A DNA stretch of 64,000 bases from Planctomycetota bacterium (lineage in GTDB: Bacteria; Planctomycetota; B15-G4). Of the stretch, positions 7,467-15,931 are shown piece after piece; the first letter of the stretch is position 1, and every line of letters begins with the position of its first letter. The position numbers were made by a program, and so were the translations under genes. Below the pieces are notes generated by a model. That model ran no database searches. It was given only the letters and a program-made list of their open reading frames with translations, and was not told the origin of the DNA. The DNA lies in NCBI GenBank assembly GCA_021604805.1, contig BQJR01000002.1, forward strand, positions 1,014,665 to 1,078,664. Direction: 5' to 3'.

Positions 7467-8124
7467 CGGGACCTCCTTCTGTGACTTGGGAGAGCGCCAG
7501 CGCGAGACCCTGTCGCGCCTGGCTTTCGAGGCTGCGCACTTGTGGCGCCGGGGTGCCGAGCGCGAGCGCGGTGGTGTTGATGCTGAGCTGTTCGACGTCG
7601 AGCGCGCGCAGGACGCGACGCTCATCGAGCGGCAGTCTGTGGAAACACACGGCGACCACACGTTGGTACGGCGTTTGTAGTTTGGCGACGGCGTCGGGCA
7701 ACGGGCCGGTGTAGAGCCGCGGGCGCGCGCCCTCTTCCTCATCGATCACGAGGCGCGCGACTTGAGACACGAGCTGTTGCGCTTCGTCGCGCAGGGCTTC
7801 GGTGCTGTCGCTCAAGAACGTGGGCGTGTCGGGCAGGCGCTTCTCGGGATCGATGAACAGGTGCGAATAGAAGGCCACCACCAACTCATCCGGGTCGAGG
7901 GCGAGGCCGACTTGGCGCGCAACCTGTCGCGCCGACTCGCGCAGGAACGGTTCGGTGAGCTCGAGCAGCAAGTCGAAGAGTCGCGGCTCATCCTCGGACT
8001 GGAATCGCGCGAGCAGGATGCGCGCGGCGATGTCCACGTTCTCGGGGAGCCGCAGGTCGAGGTTTCCTAACCGTTCATCCTGCGAGAGCTGCTGCAGGCG
8101 TCGTTGGAAACCGTCGGTCGTCAT
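7456..8124 (-). CDS. Sigma-70/ECF-like factor
   Basis: A 222-residue protein with the two-part layout of small sigma factors. Residues about 45-95 look like region 2: LFDLLLELTEPFLRESARQV followed by DPDELVVAFYSHLF, where ECF factors have an acidic DAEDLVQ-type helix. Residues about 160-215 look like region 4: a helix around LPLDERRVLRALDVEQLS, then TTALALGTPAPQVRSLESQA in place of the helix-turn-helix. The motifs are divergent, so the call is provisional. It would direct RNA polymerase to a small set of promoters, perhaps this block itself. It is the first gene of the block and overlaps the next by 11 bases. A GGTAAGG site precedes its ATG. Confidence 0.55.
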   Translation of the reverse strand: MTTDGFQRRLQQLSQDERLGNLDLRLPENVDIAARILLARFQSEDEPRLFDLLLELTEPFLRESARQVARQVGLALDPDELVVAFYSHLFIDPEKRLPDTPTFLSDSTEALRDEAQQLVSQVARLVIDEEEGARPRLYTGPLPDAVAKLQTPYQRVVAVCFHRLPLDERRVLRALDVEQLSINTTALALGTPAPQVRSLESQARQGLALALSQVTEGGPDDS

Positions 8125-8399
8125 CCAGCCTTACCCCTTGGTCAAGCGGTCCTGCGCGACGCCACTCCAGCCGAGGCGACGGTTTCCCGGCCACCACCTA
8201 CGGCCCTTCTCAGGCCCACGACGCTAGGTGAACATCGAGGGGTCGTCAAGGAATCGCATGGGACTTGCCGTTCCCGAAGTGATTCAAAGCAGTCGACGGC
8301 TCAAAGCCCGCCCGATCTCAGAAACCACCGGGAGACGGCGTGGGCCATCTTCCGGCCGGTTCACATCGCCACAGGCCCGTGGAGTCGTGCCACCCCGCT

Positions 8400-9449
8400 T
8401 CAGTCTCCCCGCGGCAAGGCGTCGAGACTCAGGTCGGCTGTGTGGCCGGCGCGTTGCACGTGATGCCCGAGGCCCGCCACCATCACGGCGTTGTCCGTCG
8501 CCAGGCGCATGGGCGGCATGAACAACGGTAGCCCGGCGCGCTCGGCCTCGAGCTTCAGCCGCGCGCGCAGCCCGCTGTTCGCGGCCACGCCTCCGCACAC
8601 GACCAGCCCCCCCGCCTGGATGCGCCGCGCGGCTTGCAGCAGGCGTTTCGCGAGCACGTCGACAGCAGCGGCTTGGAACGACGCGGCCACGTCGGCGGGC
8701 ACGAGGTCGGCGGGCAAGGGGTCGCGACCCTGCGGCCCGCGCAGCGCGTAGAGCACGGCCGTCTTGAGCCCGGAGAACGAGAAGTCGAGGCTGTCACTGG
8801 GGAGCGGACGCGGGAAGGCGTAGGCCTTCGGGTCGCCGTCCGCCGCCAGCTTGTCGAGCAGCGGCCCACCCGGGTAACCGAGGCCGAGCAACGCCGACAC
8901 CTTGTCGTAGGCCTCGCCCGCGGCGTCGTCCAAGGTGCGGCCGATCGGGCGGTGCACCTGTGGGCCACCACTCTCGTAAAGCGTCGTGTGTCCGCCCGAA
9001 ACCACCAACGACGCGAGGGGCCAGGGAGCCGATTCAGGCGCCGTGGGGCCGTTGCCTGCCGCACCGCCGGCGTCTTCTCCGCCCATCAAGGCCCCATAAA
9101 CATGGGCGTGGACGTGGTTCACGGGGATCAGCGGCAGGTCGAGCGCCAGTGCGAAGCCTTTCGCGGTGGAAAGCCCGACCAGCAGGCAGCCGATGAGGCC
9201 CGGTTGGTTCGTGACGGCCACCCCATCCACCTCGGCCAGCGTGACCCCGGCCTCGTCGAGGCAGGTCTGGATCACCGGGAAGATCACTTCCAAGTGGCTG
9301 CGACTGGCGACTTCGGGGATCACGCCGCCGAAGCGCGCGTGCAGCTCCGCCTGGCTGGCGACCCGCTCAGCGAGCACCTCGTGCCCATCCCGCACCAGCG
9401 CGGCGGCGGTCTCGTCGCAAGAACTTTCGAGGCCGAGGATCAGGCTCAT
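8400..9449 (-). CDS. tsaD: tRNA N6-threonylcarbamoyladenosine transferase
   Basis: TsaD transfers the threonylcarbamoyl group to adenosine 37 of ANN-decoding tRNAs, working with TsaB and TsaE in the cytoplasm. The start MSLILGLESSCDETA is the classic N-terminus, so the ATG at 9447-9449 is chosen over longer in-frame options. The metal-binding histidines are His112 and His116 in NHVHAHVYG. ASKHA-fold blocks follow: SLVVSGGHTTLY, GRTLDDAAGEAYDKV, FSFSGLKTAVL and VCGGVAANSGLR. At 349 residues it is of normal size. An internal 15-20 residue Gly/Pro-rich insertion follows the metal site. It stands alone, with 275 bases to the next gene downstream. Confidence 0.97.
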   Translation of the reverse strand: MSLILGLESSCDETAAALVRDGHEVLAERVASQAELHARFGGVIPEVASRSHLEVIFPVIQTCLDEAGVTLAEVDGVAVTNQPGLIGCLLVGLSTAKGFALALDLPLIPVNHVHAHVYGALMGGEDAGGAAGNGPTAPESAPWPLASLVVSGGHTTLYESGGPQVHRPIGRTLDDAAGEAYDKVSALLGLGYPGGPLLDKLAADGDPKAYAFPRPLPSDSLDFSFSGLKTAVLYALRGPQGRDPLPADLVPADVAASFQAAAVDVLAKRLLQAARRIQAGGLVVCGGVAANSGLRARLKLEAERAGLPLFMPPMRLATDNAVMVAGLGHHVQRAGHTADLSLDALPRGD

Positions 9450-9696
9450 GGTCGCGGGATACACTCTTGGAGGATCAGGCTGGGGAGCATGTCCGAGTGG
9501 GCCCATCGTGTCGAGGCCGCACCCCAACCTATGGCTATCAGCATGCTTACATTGATTCCACAACTCGCGGTGTCGGGATCAGGGGGCGAATGGCGTCGGT
9601 TGGCGCCCGATTCGAAGGGGCGATGCCGGACCAATTCTTGCCGCCCTCAGCAGCTCTGATTCACCCGACCCCGAGATGGAACGCGGAGGTACCCCG

Positions 9697-11286
9697 ATGA
9701 CAATGTCGACCTTTCATGTGATCTGTTTCTCTGCGGCCATGGCCGCGCCGCTCGCCGCGCAGAACACTGCCAATGTGTCCTTCCGCGACACGCAGACCAA
9801 TGTGGCGACCCAGGCCACGAGCGACACCCGTGCGTTGGTCTGGTTCGACTACGACGGGGACCTGGACCTCGACTTGTTCGCACTCAACTACGACCAGGTC
9901 AAGCAGCTCTACCGCAACGACGCCGGCGCGCTCGTGCTCGACGACACCTTGCCCGCCGCGCTGCTCGGCGCCGAGAAGGCCAAGGGCGTGGACATCGGTG
10001 ATGTCGATGGCGACGGCGACCTCGACGTGGTCGTGGCGAATGCACACACCGACCCCAACCGCGTGTACCTCAACCAAGGTGGCGCGCAGGCCGGAACCGA
10101 AGGCGCCTTCGCCGCGCCGATCGACTTCCCCGCCCAAGACACCGCGCACGCCTACGACGTGGCGCTCGGCGATCTCGATGGTGACGGCCAACTCGACGCC
10201 GTGTTCGTGAACTGGTTCGCCGCCAACCAGCTCTACTTCGGTTTGGGCGACGGCACCTTCCTGCTCGACGCCGCCAGCCCCGTGGGTCAAGGCGCCGACG
10301 CGAGTCGCCAAGTGGATCTCGTGGACCTCGAACTCGACGGCGACCTCGACATCGTGGTGGCCAACAGCAACGGCGCCGACAACCAGATCTTCGTGAACCA
10401 AGGCTTCGCACAGGCCGGCCTTCAAGGCGACTTCGTGGAGCTCACGCTCGACGCCTTCGTGGCCGACGGCGGCGACTCCTACGGCATCGAGGTCGGCGAC
10501 CTCAACGGCGACGGCCTCCCCGAGATCGCCGTCGCCAACCGCTTCCAAGCCAACGCGCTCTACGTGAACCAGAGCACGCCCGCAGGCATCGCCTTCGAGC
10601 GTGTGATCGTGGACGGCTTCGATCCCGATGCTGACGCGTCCACCTTCCGCGACAGCTACGACTTCGTGTTCGGCGACCTCGACAACGACGGCGACATGGA
10701 CATCGTGGTGGCCAACCGCGTCATGCAGAACTGCATCCTGCTCGCCGTCGACGACGCTGCCGAGCTCGAGTTCGAGTCGGTGGAGCACGGCCAGGTCGTG
10801 ACCGATCGCGGTGACTCACGTGCCGTGGCGCTCAACGACCTGGATGGCGACGGCTTCCCCGAACTGAGCGTGGCCAACACGCTCGGCGGCAGCAACTTCC
10901 AGTACGAGAACCTCGGCTGCCAGTGGACCGACGTGGGCAACGCCCTCGCCGGAACGCTCGGCGAACCGGTGCTCATCGGGCGCGGCGATGTCTTCGGCGG
11001 CGAGTCGATCAGCCTCGACACGTTGAACGGTCCGCCCAACACCGTGAGCATCGTGTTCATCGGCCAGACCTCTGCGCTGACGCCCTTCCGCGGCGGCGTC
11101 ATCGTGCCCTCGCTCGAGTTCGTGCTCACGCGCATGAGCGACGCCGAAGGCAAGACCACGGTGAGCGGGAACTACCCGAACAGCCTGCCGGTCGGCTTCC
11201 AGTTCTTCTTCCAGACGGTCGCCTCCGACGCCGGTGCGCCCGAGGGTGCGACCTTCTCGAACGCCCTGCGCAGCACAGGCCTCTGA
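9697..11286 (+). CDS. Secreted FG-GAP/VCBS repeat protein
   Basis: A 529-residue exported protein. The ATG at 9697 is chosen because GGAGGT lies six bases before it. The signal peptide is residues 1-22 (FSAAMAAPLAAQ). The body holds about six FG-GAP/VCBS repeats, each with a calcium-binding loop such as DVDGDGDLDVVVAN, DLDGDGQLDAVFVN, DLNGDGLPEIAVAN and DLDNDGDMDIVVAN, separated by YLNQ/FVNQG strands. These repeats form an extracellular beta-propeller stabilised by calcium. The last 110 residues are a beta-rich domain without repeats. Such proteins are usually adhesins or surface-bound; no catalytic residues are seen. A strong hairpin follows the stop. Confidence 0.9.
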   Translation: MTMSTFHVICFSAAMAAPLAAQNTANVSFRDTQTNVATQATSDTRALVWFDYDGDLDLDLFALNYDQVKQLYRNDAGALVLDDTLPAALLGAEKAKGVDIGDVDGDGDLDVVVANAHTDPNRVYLNQGGAQAGTEGAFAAPIDFPAQDTAHAYDVALGDLDGDGQLDAVFVNWFAANQLYFGLGDGTFLLDAASPVGQGADASRQVDLVDLELDGDLDIVVANSNGADNQIFVNQGFAQAGLQGDFVELTLDAFVADGGDSYGIEVGDLNGDGLPEIAVANRFQANALYVNQSTPAGIAFERVIVDGFDPDADASTFRDSYDFVFGDLDNDGDMDIVVANRVMQNCILLAVDDAAELEFESVEHGQVVTDRGDSRAVALNDLDGDGFPELSVANTLGGSNFQYENLGCQWTDVGNALAGTLGEPVLIGRGDVFGGESISLDTLNGPPNTVSIVFIGQTSALTPFRGGVIVPSLEFVLTRMSDAEGKTTVSGNYPNSLPVGFQFFFQTVASDAGAPEGATFSNALRSTGL

Positions 11287-11294
11287 GCCTCCCC

Positions 11295-11329
11295 CGCGCT
11301 GCGGTGGCCCTCGAGGCCACCGCAGCGCG
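11295..11329 (+). terminator. Hairpin terminator after the FG-GAP gene
   Basis: A perfect 15-bp stem (11295-11309 with 11315-11329) and a 5-base loop lie nine bases after the stop codon, followed by CGTTT. The stem is strong enough for intrinsic termination although the T-run is short. Confidence 0.8.
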
Positions 11330-11382
11330 CGTTTCAGGCCGTTCCGGAAGAATCTCGGGAGTCGAGTCAAGCGGCCGCGCGG

Positions 11383-11431
11383 CCCTGACCGATCAAAGTC
11401 CATCGCATTGATGAACATAGATCAGTCAGGG
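11383..11431 (+). promoter_or_regulatory. Leader hairpin covering the ribosome-binding site
   Basis: Bases 11383-11394 can pair with 11420-11431 (12 bp, one mismatch) across a 25-base loop. The right arm runs into the GGGAG ribosome-binding site of the gene starting at 11439. Folding would hide that site, so the element could control translation. No known riboswitch consensus is recognised. Confidence 0.45.
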
Positions 11432-11438
11432 AGTACCG

Positions 11439-14420
11439 ATGGCCTCCAAGCAACCCGTTCCCCAGCGAGTGGCCCGCAATCCACTCGTCTTCGTGTGCGG
11501 CCTGGCCGCAGTCTTCGTGCTCGCGGTGGCTGGTCTGCCCGACGCGAGTGACGCGCCCCGTGACTCCACGCCGCGCGCTGTTCGCGAAGCGCCCGTCGTG
11601 CCGACTGCTCTCGAGCGTGTCGACTCGAGCGAGCGCGATCAACGCAACTCGATGGCCCTGCCGCGCGCGCTCGACGCGCGCCCCGAGATGTTGCGCGTCG
11701 AACAGCTGCGGCGCCCCGATCTCGCAGCCGCGAACAACCCCGACAAGAAGATCGCCAAGCTGCAGAAGAAGATCATGAAGAAGGAGGCCAACGTCCTCCT
11801 GAAGGAAGAGAAGATCGCGCAGGCCGAGGCCGACGCGCTCACTGCTCAGTCCGACCTCGCCGCCGCGCAGACCGCGCTGATGGAGGCCGAGGCCCTGCCG
11901 CAGAGCACGCCCGCCGAGATCAAGGCGCGCAAGAAGGCCATCAAGGCTGCGAACAAGGCGCTCAAGAAGGCCCAGAAGCAGATCAACAAGCTGGCCAAGA
12001 AGGTCAGCAAGCTCGAGACGAAGGTCGGGAAGCTCGAAGAGACCATCGACAACATCGAGCAGACCATCGAAGACATCACGGTGGGCGGACTGCCCGACCC
12101 GGGTTCGAGCAACGTGGCGGGCTTGAAGTTGCCGTCGCGGATGAGCGTGGTGTCGACCAAGGTCGCCGAAGTGGGCGCGGGTGAGGGCGGCGGTTCGGGC
12201 TTCTTCCCCGGTCTCGGCCTGGGCGGCGGCAGCTTCGCCGGCGATTTCCCGGCGCTCAGCGACTTCGCGACCGATGAGTCGCACGCCTTCGTGTACGACC
12301 CGTCGATGGACGCACTCGAGTCGGTGAACTCGATCCTGTGCCAGATCCAGCAGACCGCGTACCAGTTCATGGTCAACGAAGGCGCCTACCTCGCGCAGAT
12401 CAACGAGGTCGGTTGCCGCGAGGGTGTCGAGGTCGACGAAGGTGTCGGCAGCGAGTCGGCCTCGCAGGCGGATGAGCTCTCGCTGTGGACCGTCGCCAGC
12501 GTGCGCAGCTCGGACGAGAGCGAACACGTGGTCGGCGTCTGGGTCCCCGAAGACGGCGGCGATGACGACGCCCCCGGCGAGGATCCCGAAGGCCCGGCCC
12601 ACATCCACGCCCGCATGGCGATCCTCGAAGGCGTCACCGAAGCCAACCCCTTCGGCGTGTTCGAGATGGACTTCGCGCTCTACCTCGACGAGGACACCGA
12701 GCAAGACGACCCGATGTTCATCGGTACGCTCGAGTCAGGCTCCGCCGAGGGCGGCAACCTGCACTTCGACTTCTACGAGCAACAGGGCAACCCGAACGAC
12801 CCGATCTACTCGCTGCGCCAGGTCTCGGTCACGATGACGCCCGACGGCACGACCGGCGTGGCGCACGTCCGCGAAGAGTTCACCGACGTCTTCGGTGGCC
12901 CCGCGGGCGGCAGCGAGGAGTTCGTGGAGGAGTACCTGCTCGCCTTCGACGAAGGCAACTTGCTGCGCGGCGAAGTGCTCGGCGACACCGTCTGCCTGAA
13001 CCGCGAAGAGTTCAGCACGAACGTGTGGCGCTACAACCTCTATCACGCCGAAGGCGAGTTGGCCGGACAGCGCGTGAAGCGCAACTCGGGCTTCCCGATC
13101 AAGACCGAAGGCGGCGAGCACGGCTGGGCCGGATACTGGGGCATCGAGTTGCACGGCCCCGATGATCTGACCGACGGCCAGACCGTGCTCAAGGAAACCT
13201 TCGGCGAACCCGGCGACGACCCGGCCGAGGAGTACACCGTGGTGCAAGCGCCCGGCAAGCTCTTCGAGTTCCGTCGCGAGGAGCTCGACCTCGAGAGTCT
13301 CGACGGCGCGAAGTTCGAGTGGTGGGAGTTCCCGTTCTCGGAGTCTCCCGGCCCGCCGCCGCAGCCTGTGCGCTGGCAGGTCGAGTACGACCACGCGAAC
13401 GGCCTGTGGTTCAAGCTCGCCTTGTTCGACGAGCAAGAGCAGAGCTTCGTGCCCGAAGCCAACCCCTCGGCGATCAACCGCGAGGAGTACCCGTGGCTCG
13501 ACCTGTACAGCAACGCGCTGGGCGGTTCGGTGAACAACCTCGATGGCGACGACTTCGTCACCTTCTTCTCCGAGCGCGTGATCAACGGTAGCGATGACGC
13601 TTTCGGCGAGGGCACCCAACTCGACTTGGTCGGTTACTTCGACGCGCTCGACGCAGGGATCACCGGCACCGAAGCCGAGGGTGGCGACATCTTCCTCCCG
13701 GAGGCCTACGAGCTCGAAGAGGGTTACAGCTACCGCTTCCTCAAGGATGACCTCGGCCTCTACGTGGACCTCGACGACGGCGGCGGTTTCCAGGCCGTCG
13801 GTCTCGCCGATGGCGAGGACTACCAGAGCGGTCCCTTCGAGTGGGGCATGCGCTCCGGCCCGATGGTGCCCGCGAGCGTGATGCTCGACGACGTCTACGA
13901 CATCTGGGACCAAGAGGTCGTGTACGTCTACGAGACGGGCCCGAACTCGTGGAACCGTTACTCCGCGCTGCGCAACGGTGAGGGCGAGTTCGTCAACTTC
14001 GAGCCGCCGCTGCAGTTCACCTACACGCACAACGTCGACAACGACCTCAACGACGACGAGTCCTTCGCGGGCCAGTCCTACGCCATGGGTTACGGCGGCT
14101 CCGGCGACCTCTGGGGCATCCCGTTCGAGGGCTTCGACATCGACGGCGACGGCAACCCCGACCGCTGGTACCCGCAGTTCAGCCTGGCCGACGGCGCACT
14201 GATGGGCCCGACCGGCAGCGAGTACGTGGTGCGCGCCATCGAGCTGGAGCAACGCCTGCTGGAAGACGAGCAAGGTTGCACCGAGCTGAGCATCGCCGAC
14301 GCGCAAGCGCTGTCACTGCCGAGCGAGAACGGCTACCAAGAGCCCAACATCGGCAGCAAGCCAGAGGTCACCGAGTCACCCGCTGTGATCGAAGGCGAGG
14401 TGCAGGGCGACGACGAGTGA
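11439..14420 (+). CDS. Large acidic exported protein with Lys-rich coiled coil
   Basis: A 993-residue protein I cannot assign. Residues 14-33 form a single hydrophobic segment (signal peptide or anchor). Residues about 98-215 are a Lys/Ala/Glu coiled coil (KKIAKLQKKIMKKEANVLL and similar heptads). A short Gly-rich stretch around 250 follows. The remaining 700 residues are strongly acidic and aromatic, rich in Asp, Glu, Gly, Trp and Tyr, with a calcium-loop-like DIDGDGNPDRW near residue 905. Cysteines are few. The gene sits between two terminatable units and has its own leader hairpin, so it is probably transcribed alone. A periplasmic or surface role is inferred only from the N-terminus. Confidence 0.8.
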   Translation: MASKQPVPQRVARNPLVFVCGLAAVFVLAVAGLPDASDAPRDSTPRAVREAPVVPTALERVDSSERDQRNSMALPRALDARPEMLRVEQLRRPDLAAANNPDKKIAKLQKKIMKKEANVLLKEEKIAQAEADALTAQSDLAAAQTALMEAEALPQSTPAEIKARKKAIKAANKALKKAQKQINKLAKKVSKLETKVGKLEETIDNIEQTIEDITVGGLPDPGSSNVAGLKLPSRMSVVSTKVAEVGAGEGGGSGFFPGLGLGGGSFAGDFPALSDFATDESHAFVYDPSMDALESVNSILCQIQQTAYQFMVNEGAYLAQINEVGCREGVEVDEGVGSESASQADELSLWTVASVRSSDESEHVVGVWVPEDGGDDDAPGEDPEGPAHIHARMAILEGVTEANPFGVFEMDFALYLDEDTEQDDPMFIGTLESGSAEGGNLHFDFYEQQGNPNDPIYSLRQVSVTMTPDGTTGVAHVREEFTDVFGGPAGGSEEFVEEYLLAFDEGNLLRGEVLGDTVCLNREEFSTNVWRYNLYHAEGELAGQRVKRNSGFPIKTEGGEHGWAGYWGIELHGPDDLTDGQTVLKETFGEPGDDPAEEYTVVQAPGKLFEFRREELDLESLDGAKFEWWEFPFSESPGPPPQPVRWQVEYDHANGLWFKLALFDEQEQSFVPEANPSAINREEYPWLDLYSNALGGSVNNLDGDDFVTFFSERVINGSDDAFGEGTQLDLVGYFDALDAGITGTEAEGGDIFLPEAYELEEGYSYRFLKDDLGLYVDLDDGGGFQAVGLADGEDYQSGPFEWGMRSGPMVPASVMLDDVYDIWDQEVVYVYETGPNSWNRYSALRNGEGEFVNFEPPLQFTYTHNVDNDLNDDESFAGQSYAMGYGGSGDLWGIPFEGFDIDGDGNPDRWYPQFSLADGALMGPTGSEYVVRAIELEQRLLEDEQGCTELSIADAQALSLPSENGYQEPNIGSKPEVTESPAVIEGEVQGDDE

Positions 14421-14542
14421 TCTGAGCGCTCAGCTCTGAATCGGCGCGAGCCGGTCGGGACTCCGTTCCTGGCCGGCTCGTGTCGTTGTGAGGGGCGAGG
14501 CGATCGGTGAGCGCGCGCCGTCACGCGGTAGACTCCGCGGCC

Positions 14543-15832
14543 ATGTTCCGTGCCCTCTTGATCACGCTGTCGTGCGCGCTCTTCGTCGCCGCTGCGCCGC
14601 TGCGTGTGGCGCTGCACGACAACTCGTGGAGCCAGTCGCTGGTCGTGGTGCAGCACGACCAGACCACGGTCTTCCTGCGTGTGCAGGCGCTCTCCGCGAT
14701 CGAGCTGCCGGGCGTGGACAGCAACGCGGATGCCTGGCTCGACGGCGAGGAGCTCGATGCCGCGCGCGACGTCGTGCTCGCGCACCTGGAATCAGCGTGG
14801 GCCCTGCGTCCCAGCGCCAGCGATCAAGGTTCTGCGTTGGCGCTCGAGCTCACGCGCTTCGAACTCGTGGAGGAGGCGCAGTCGGCGCTCGACCTGCAAC
14901 GCTTCGTCGAGGCGGAGTGGCGTTGGGAAGGTGCGCCGCCCGAGGTGTTGCGTCTCGACATGCAGCTCTTCGCCGACACGAGTCCGATGCACATCGACAC
15001 CTGCCGCGTGACTTGGCCCGACGGCAGCTTCGAGGACGCGCGCACTTGGGCCGGCAAACCCTTTCACCGTTTTGCGCGACCGGCTTCCGACGCGAGCGGG
15101 TCAGCGGGTGCGGGCCAGCCTGCGGCCGACGCCGACGCGACCGGTGCCAGTGCGCGCGACGACAACTCCGGCACGCGCGGGAGCGCCACGAGCCCCGCCT
15201 TCCTCGACGACCTGCACCTCGGCGTCGAGCACATGCTGACCGGCTGGGATCACCTGGCTTTCCTGCTCGGGTTGCTCGCGGTGTGCGCCGGACGTCGCGC
15301 CTTGCTCGGCGTGATCACCGCCTTCACCTTGGCGCACTCACTCACGCTCACGCTCGCCGCCTACGACCTGTTGCGCTTGCCCTCGGGGCCGGTCGAGTTG
15401 GGCATCGCGGTTTCGATCGCTTACGTGGGCGCGCTCGCCCTGTTCAGCGGTCGACCGCGCACGCTCTGGATCGAGGCGGGCGTGTTCGGGTTGGTGCACG
15501 GGCTCGGCTTCGCGAGTCAGATCGCGCGACAACTCACGGGGAGCGCGTCGCCGCTGCAACTCTTGCTCGGATTCAATCTCGGGCTCGAGCTCGGGCAACT
15601 CGCCGTGGTGTTGGCGTTGCTCGGTGTGCTCGCGCTGCTCCGGCAACGCGGTGAAGTGGTGGACGTCCGCGTGGAGACGGCCGTCAATGCGGCGTCCGAG
15701 CGCGCGCCCTTGCGTGCTCGACCCACGCGCTGGTTGTTGCCGCGCAAGCTGCGCAAGCTTGCGGCGCTCTGCGTGTTGCTCGGCGGGTTGTGGTGGAGCT
15801 ACGAACGCGTCGCCGCCTTGGGGCTCGGCTGA
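14543..15832 (+). CDS. HupE/UreJ-like membrane protein with EF-hand-like N-domain
   Basis: A 429-residue protein starting at the ATG at 14543, with a signal peptide in residues 1-18. The periplasmic N-domain contains DSNADAWLDGEE, an EF-hand-type calcium loop (acidic or Asn residues at 1, 3, 5, 9 and 12). After a Ser/Ala/Asp linker the membrane half begins with HLGVEHMLTGWDHLAFLLGL, then ITAFTLAHSLTLTLA and a C-terminal run of helices. These histidine-containing helices are the signature of the HupE/UreJ_2 family, proposed metal (nickel or other) transporters. No urease or hydrogenase genes are in the window, so the substrate is unknown. The downstream gene is convergent. Confidence 0.8.
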   Translation: MFRALLITLSCALFVAAAPLRVALHDNSWSQSLVVVQHDQTTVFLRVQALSAIELPGVDSNADAWLDGEELDAARDVVLAHLESAWALRPSASDQGSALALELTRFELVEEAQSALDLQRFVEAEWRWEGAPPEVLRLDMQLFADTSPMHIDTCRVTWPDGSFEDARTWAGKPFHRFARPASDASGSAGAGQPAADADATGASARDDNSGTRGSATSPAFLDDLHLGVEHMLTGWDHLAFLLGLLAVCAGRRALLGVITAFTLAHSLTLTLAAYDLLRLPSGPVELGIAVSIAYVGALALFSGRPRTLWIEAGVFGLVHGLGFASQIARQLTGSASPLQLLLGFNLGLELGQLAVVLALLGVLALLRQRGEVVDVRVETAVNAASERAPLRARPTRWLLPRKLRKLAALCVLLGGLWWSYERVAALGLG

Positions 15833-15931
15833 TCGCGGGTCACTGCCGCTCGGTTCCCGCGTGAGTTCGCGGGCGGACTCGTGCTGCACTCGCTGCGCGT
15901 CGGCGCTCACCGGGCTGCGGCCACGCCCGCG

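Noticed and set aside
9480-9535. Segment resembling a tRNA-Ser D-arm (GCATGTCCGAGTGG)
   Set aside because: No acceptor, anticodon or T-stem can be completed around it, so it is a chance match.
12735-14306. Long antisense open frame (523 codons) opposite the 993-residue gene
   Set aside because: It is a shadow of the plus-strand gene; composition is low-complexity Val/Glu/Ala without domains, typical of high-GC antisense frames.
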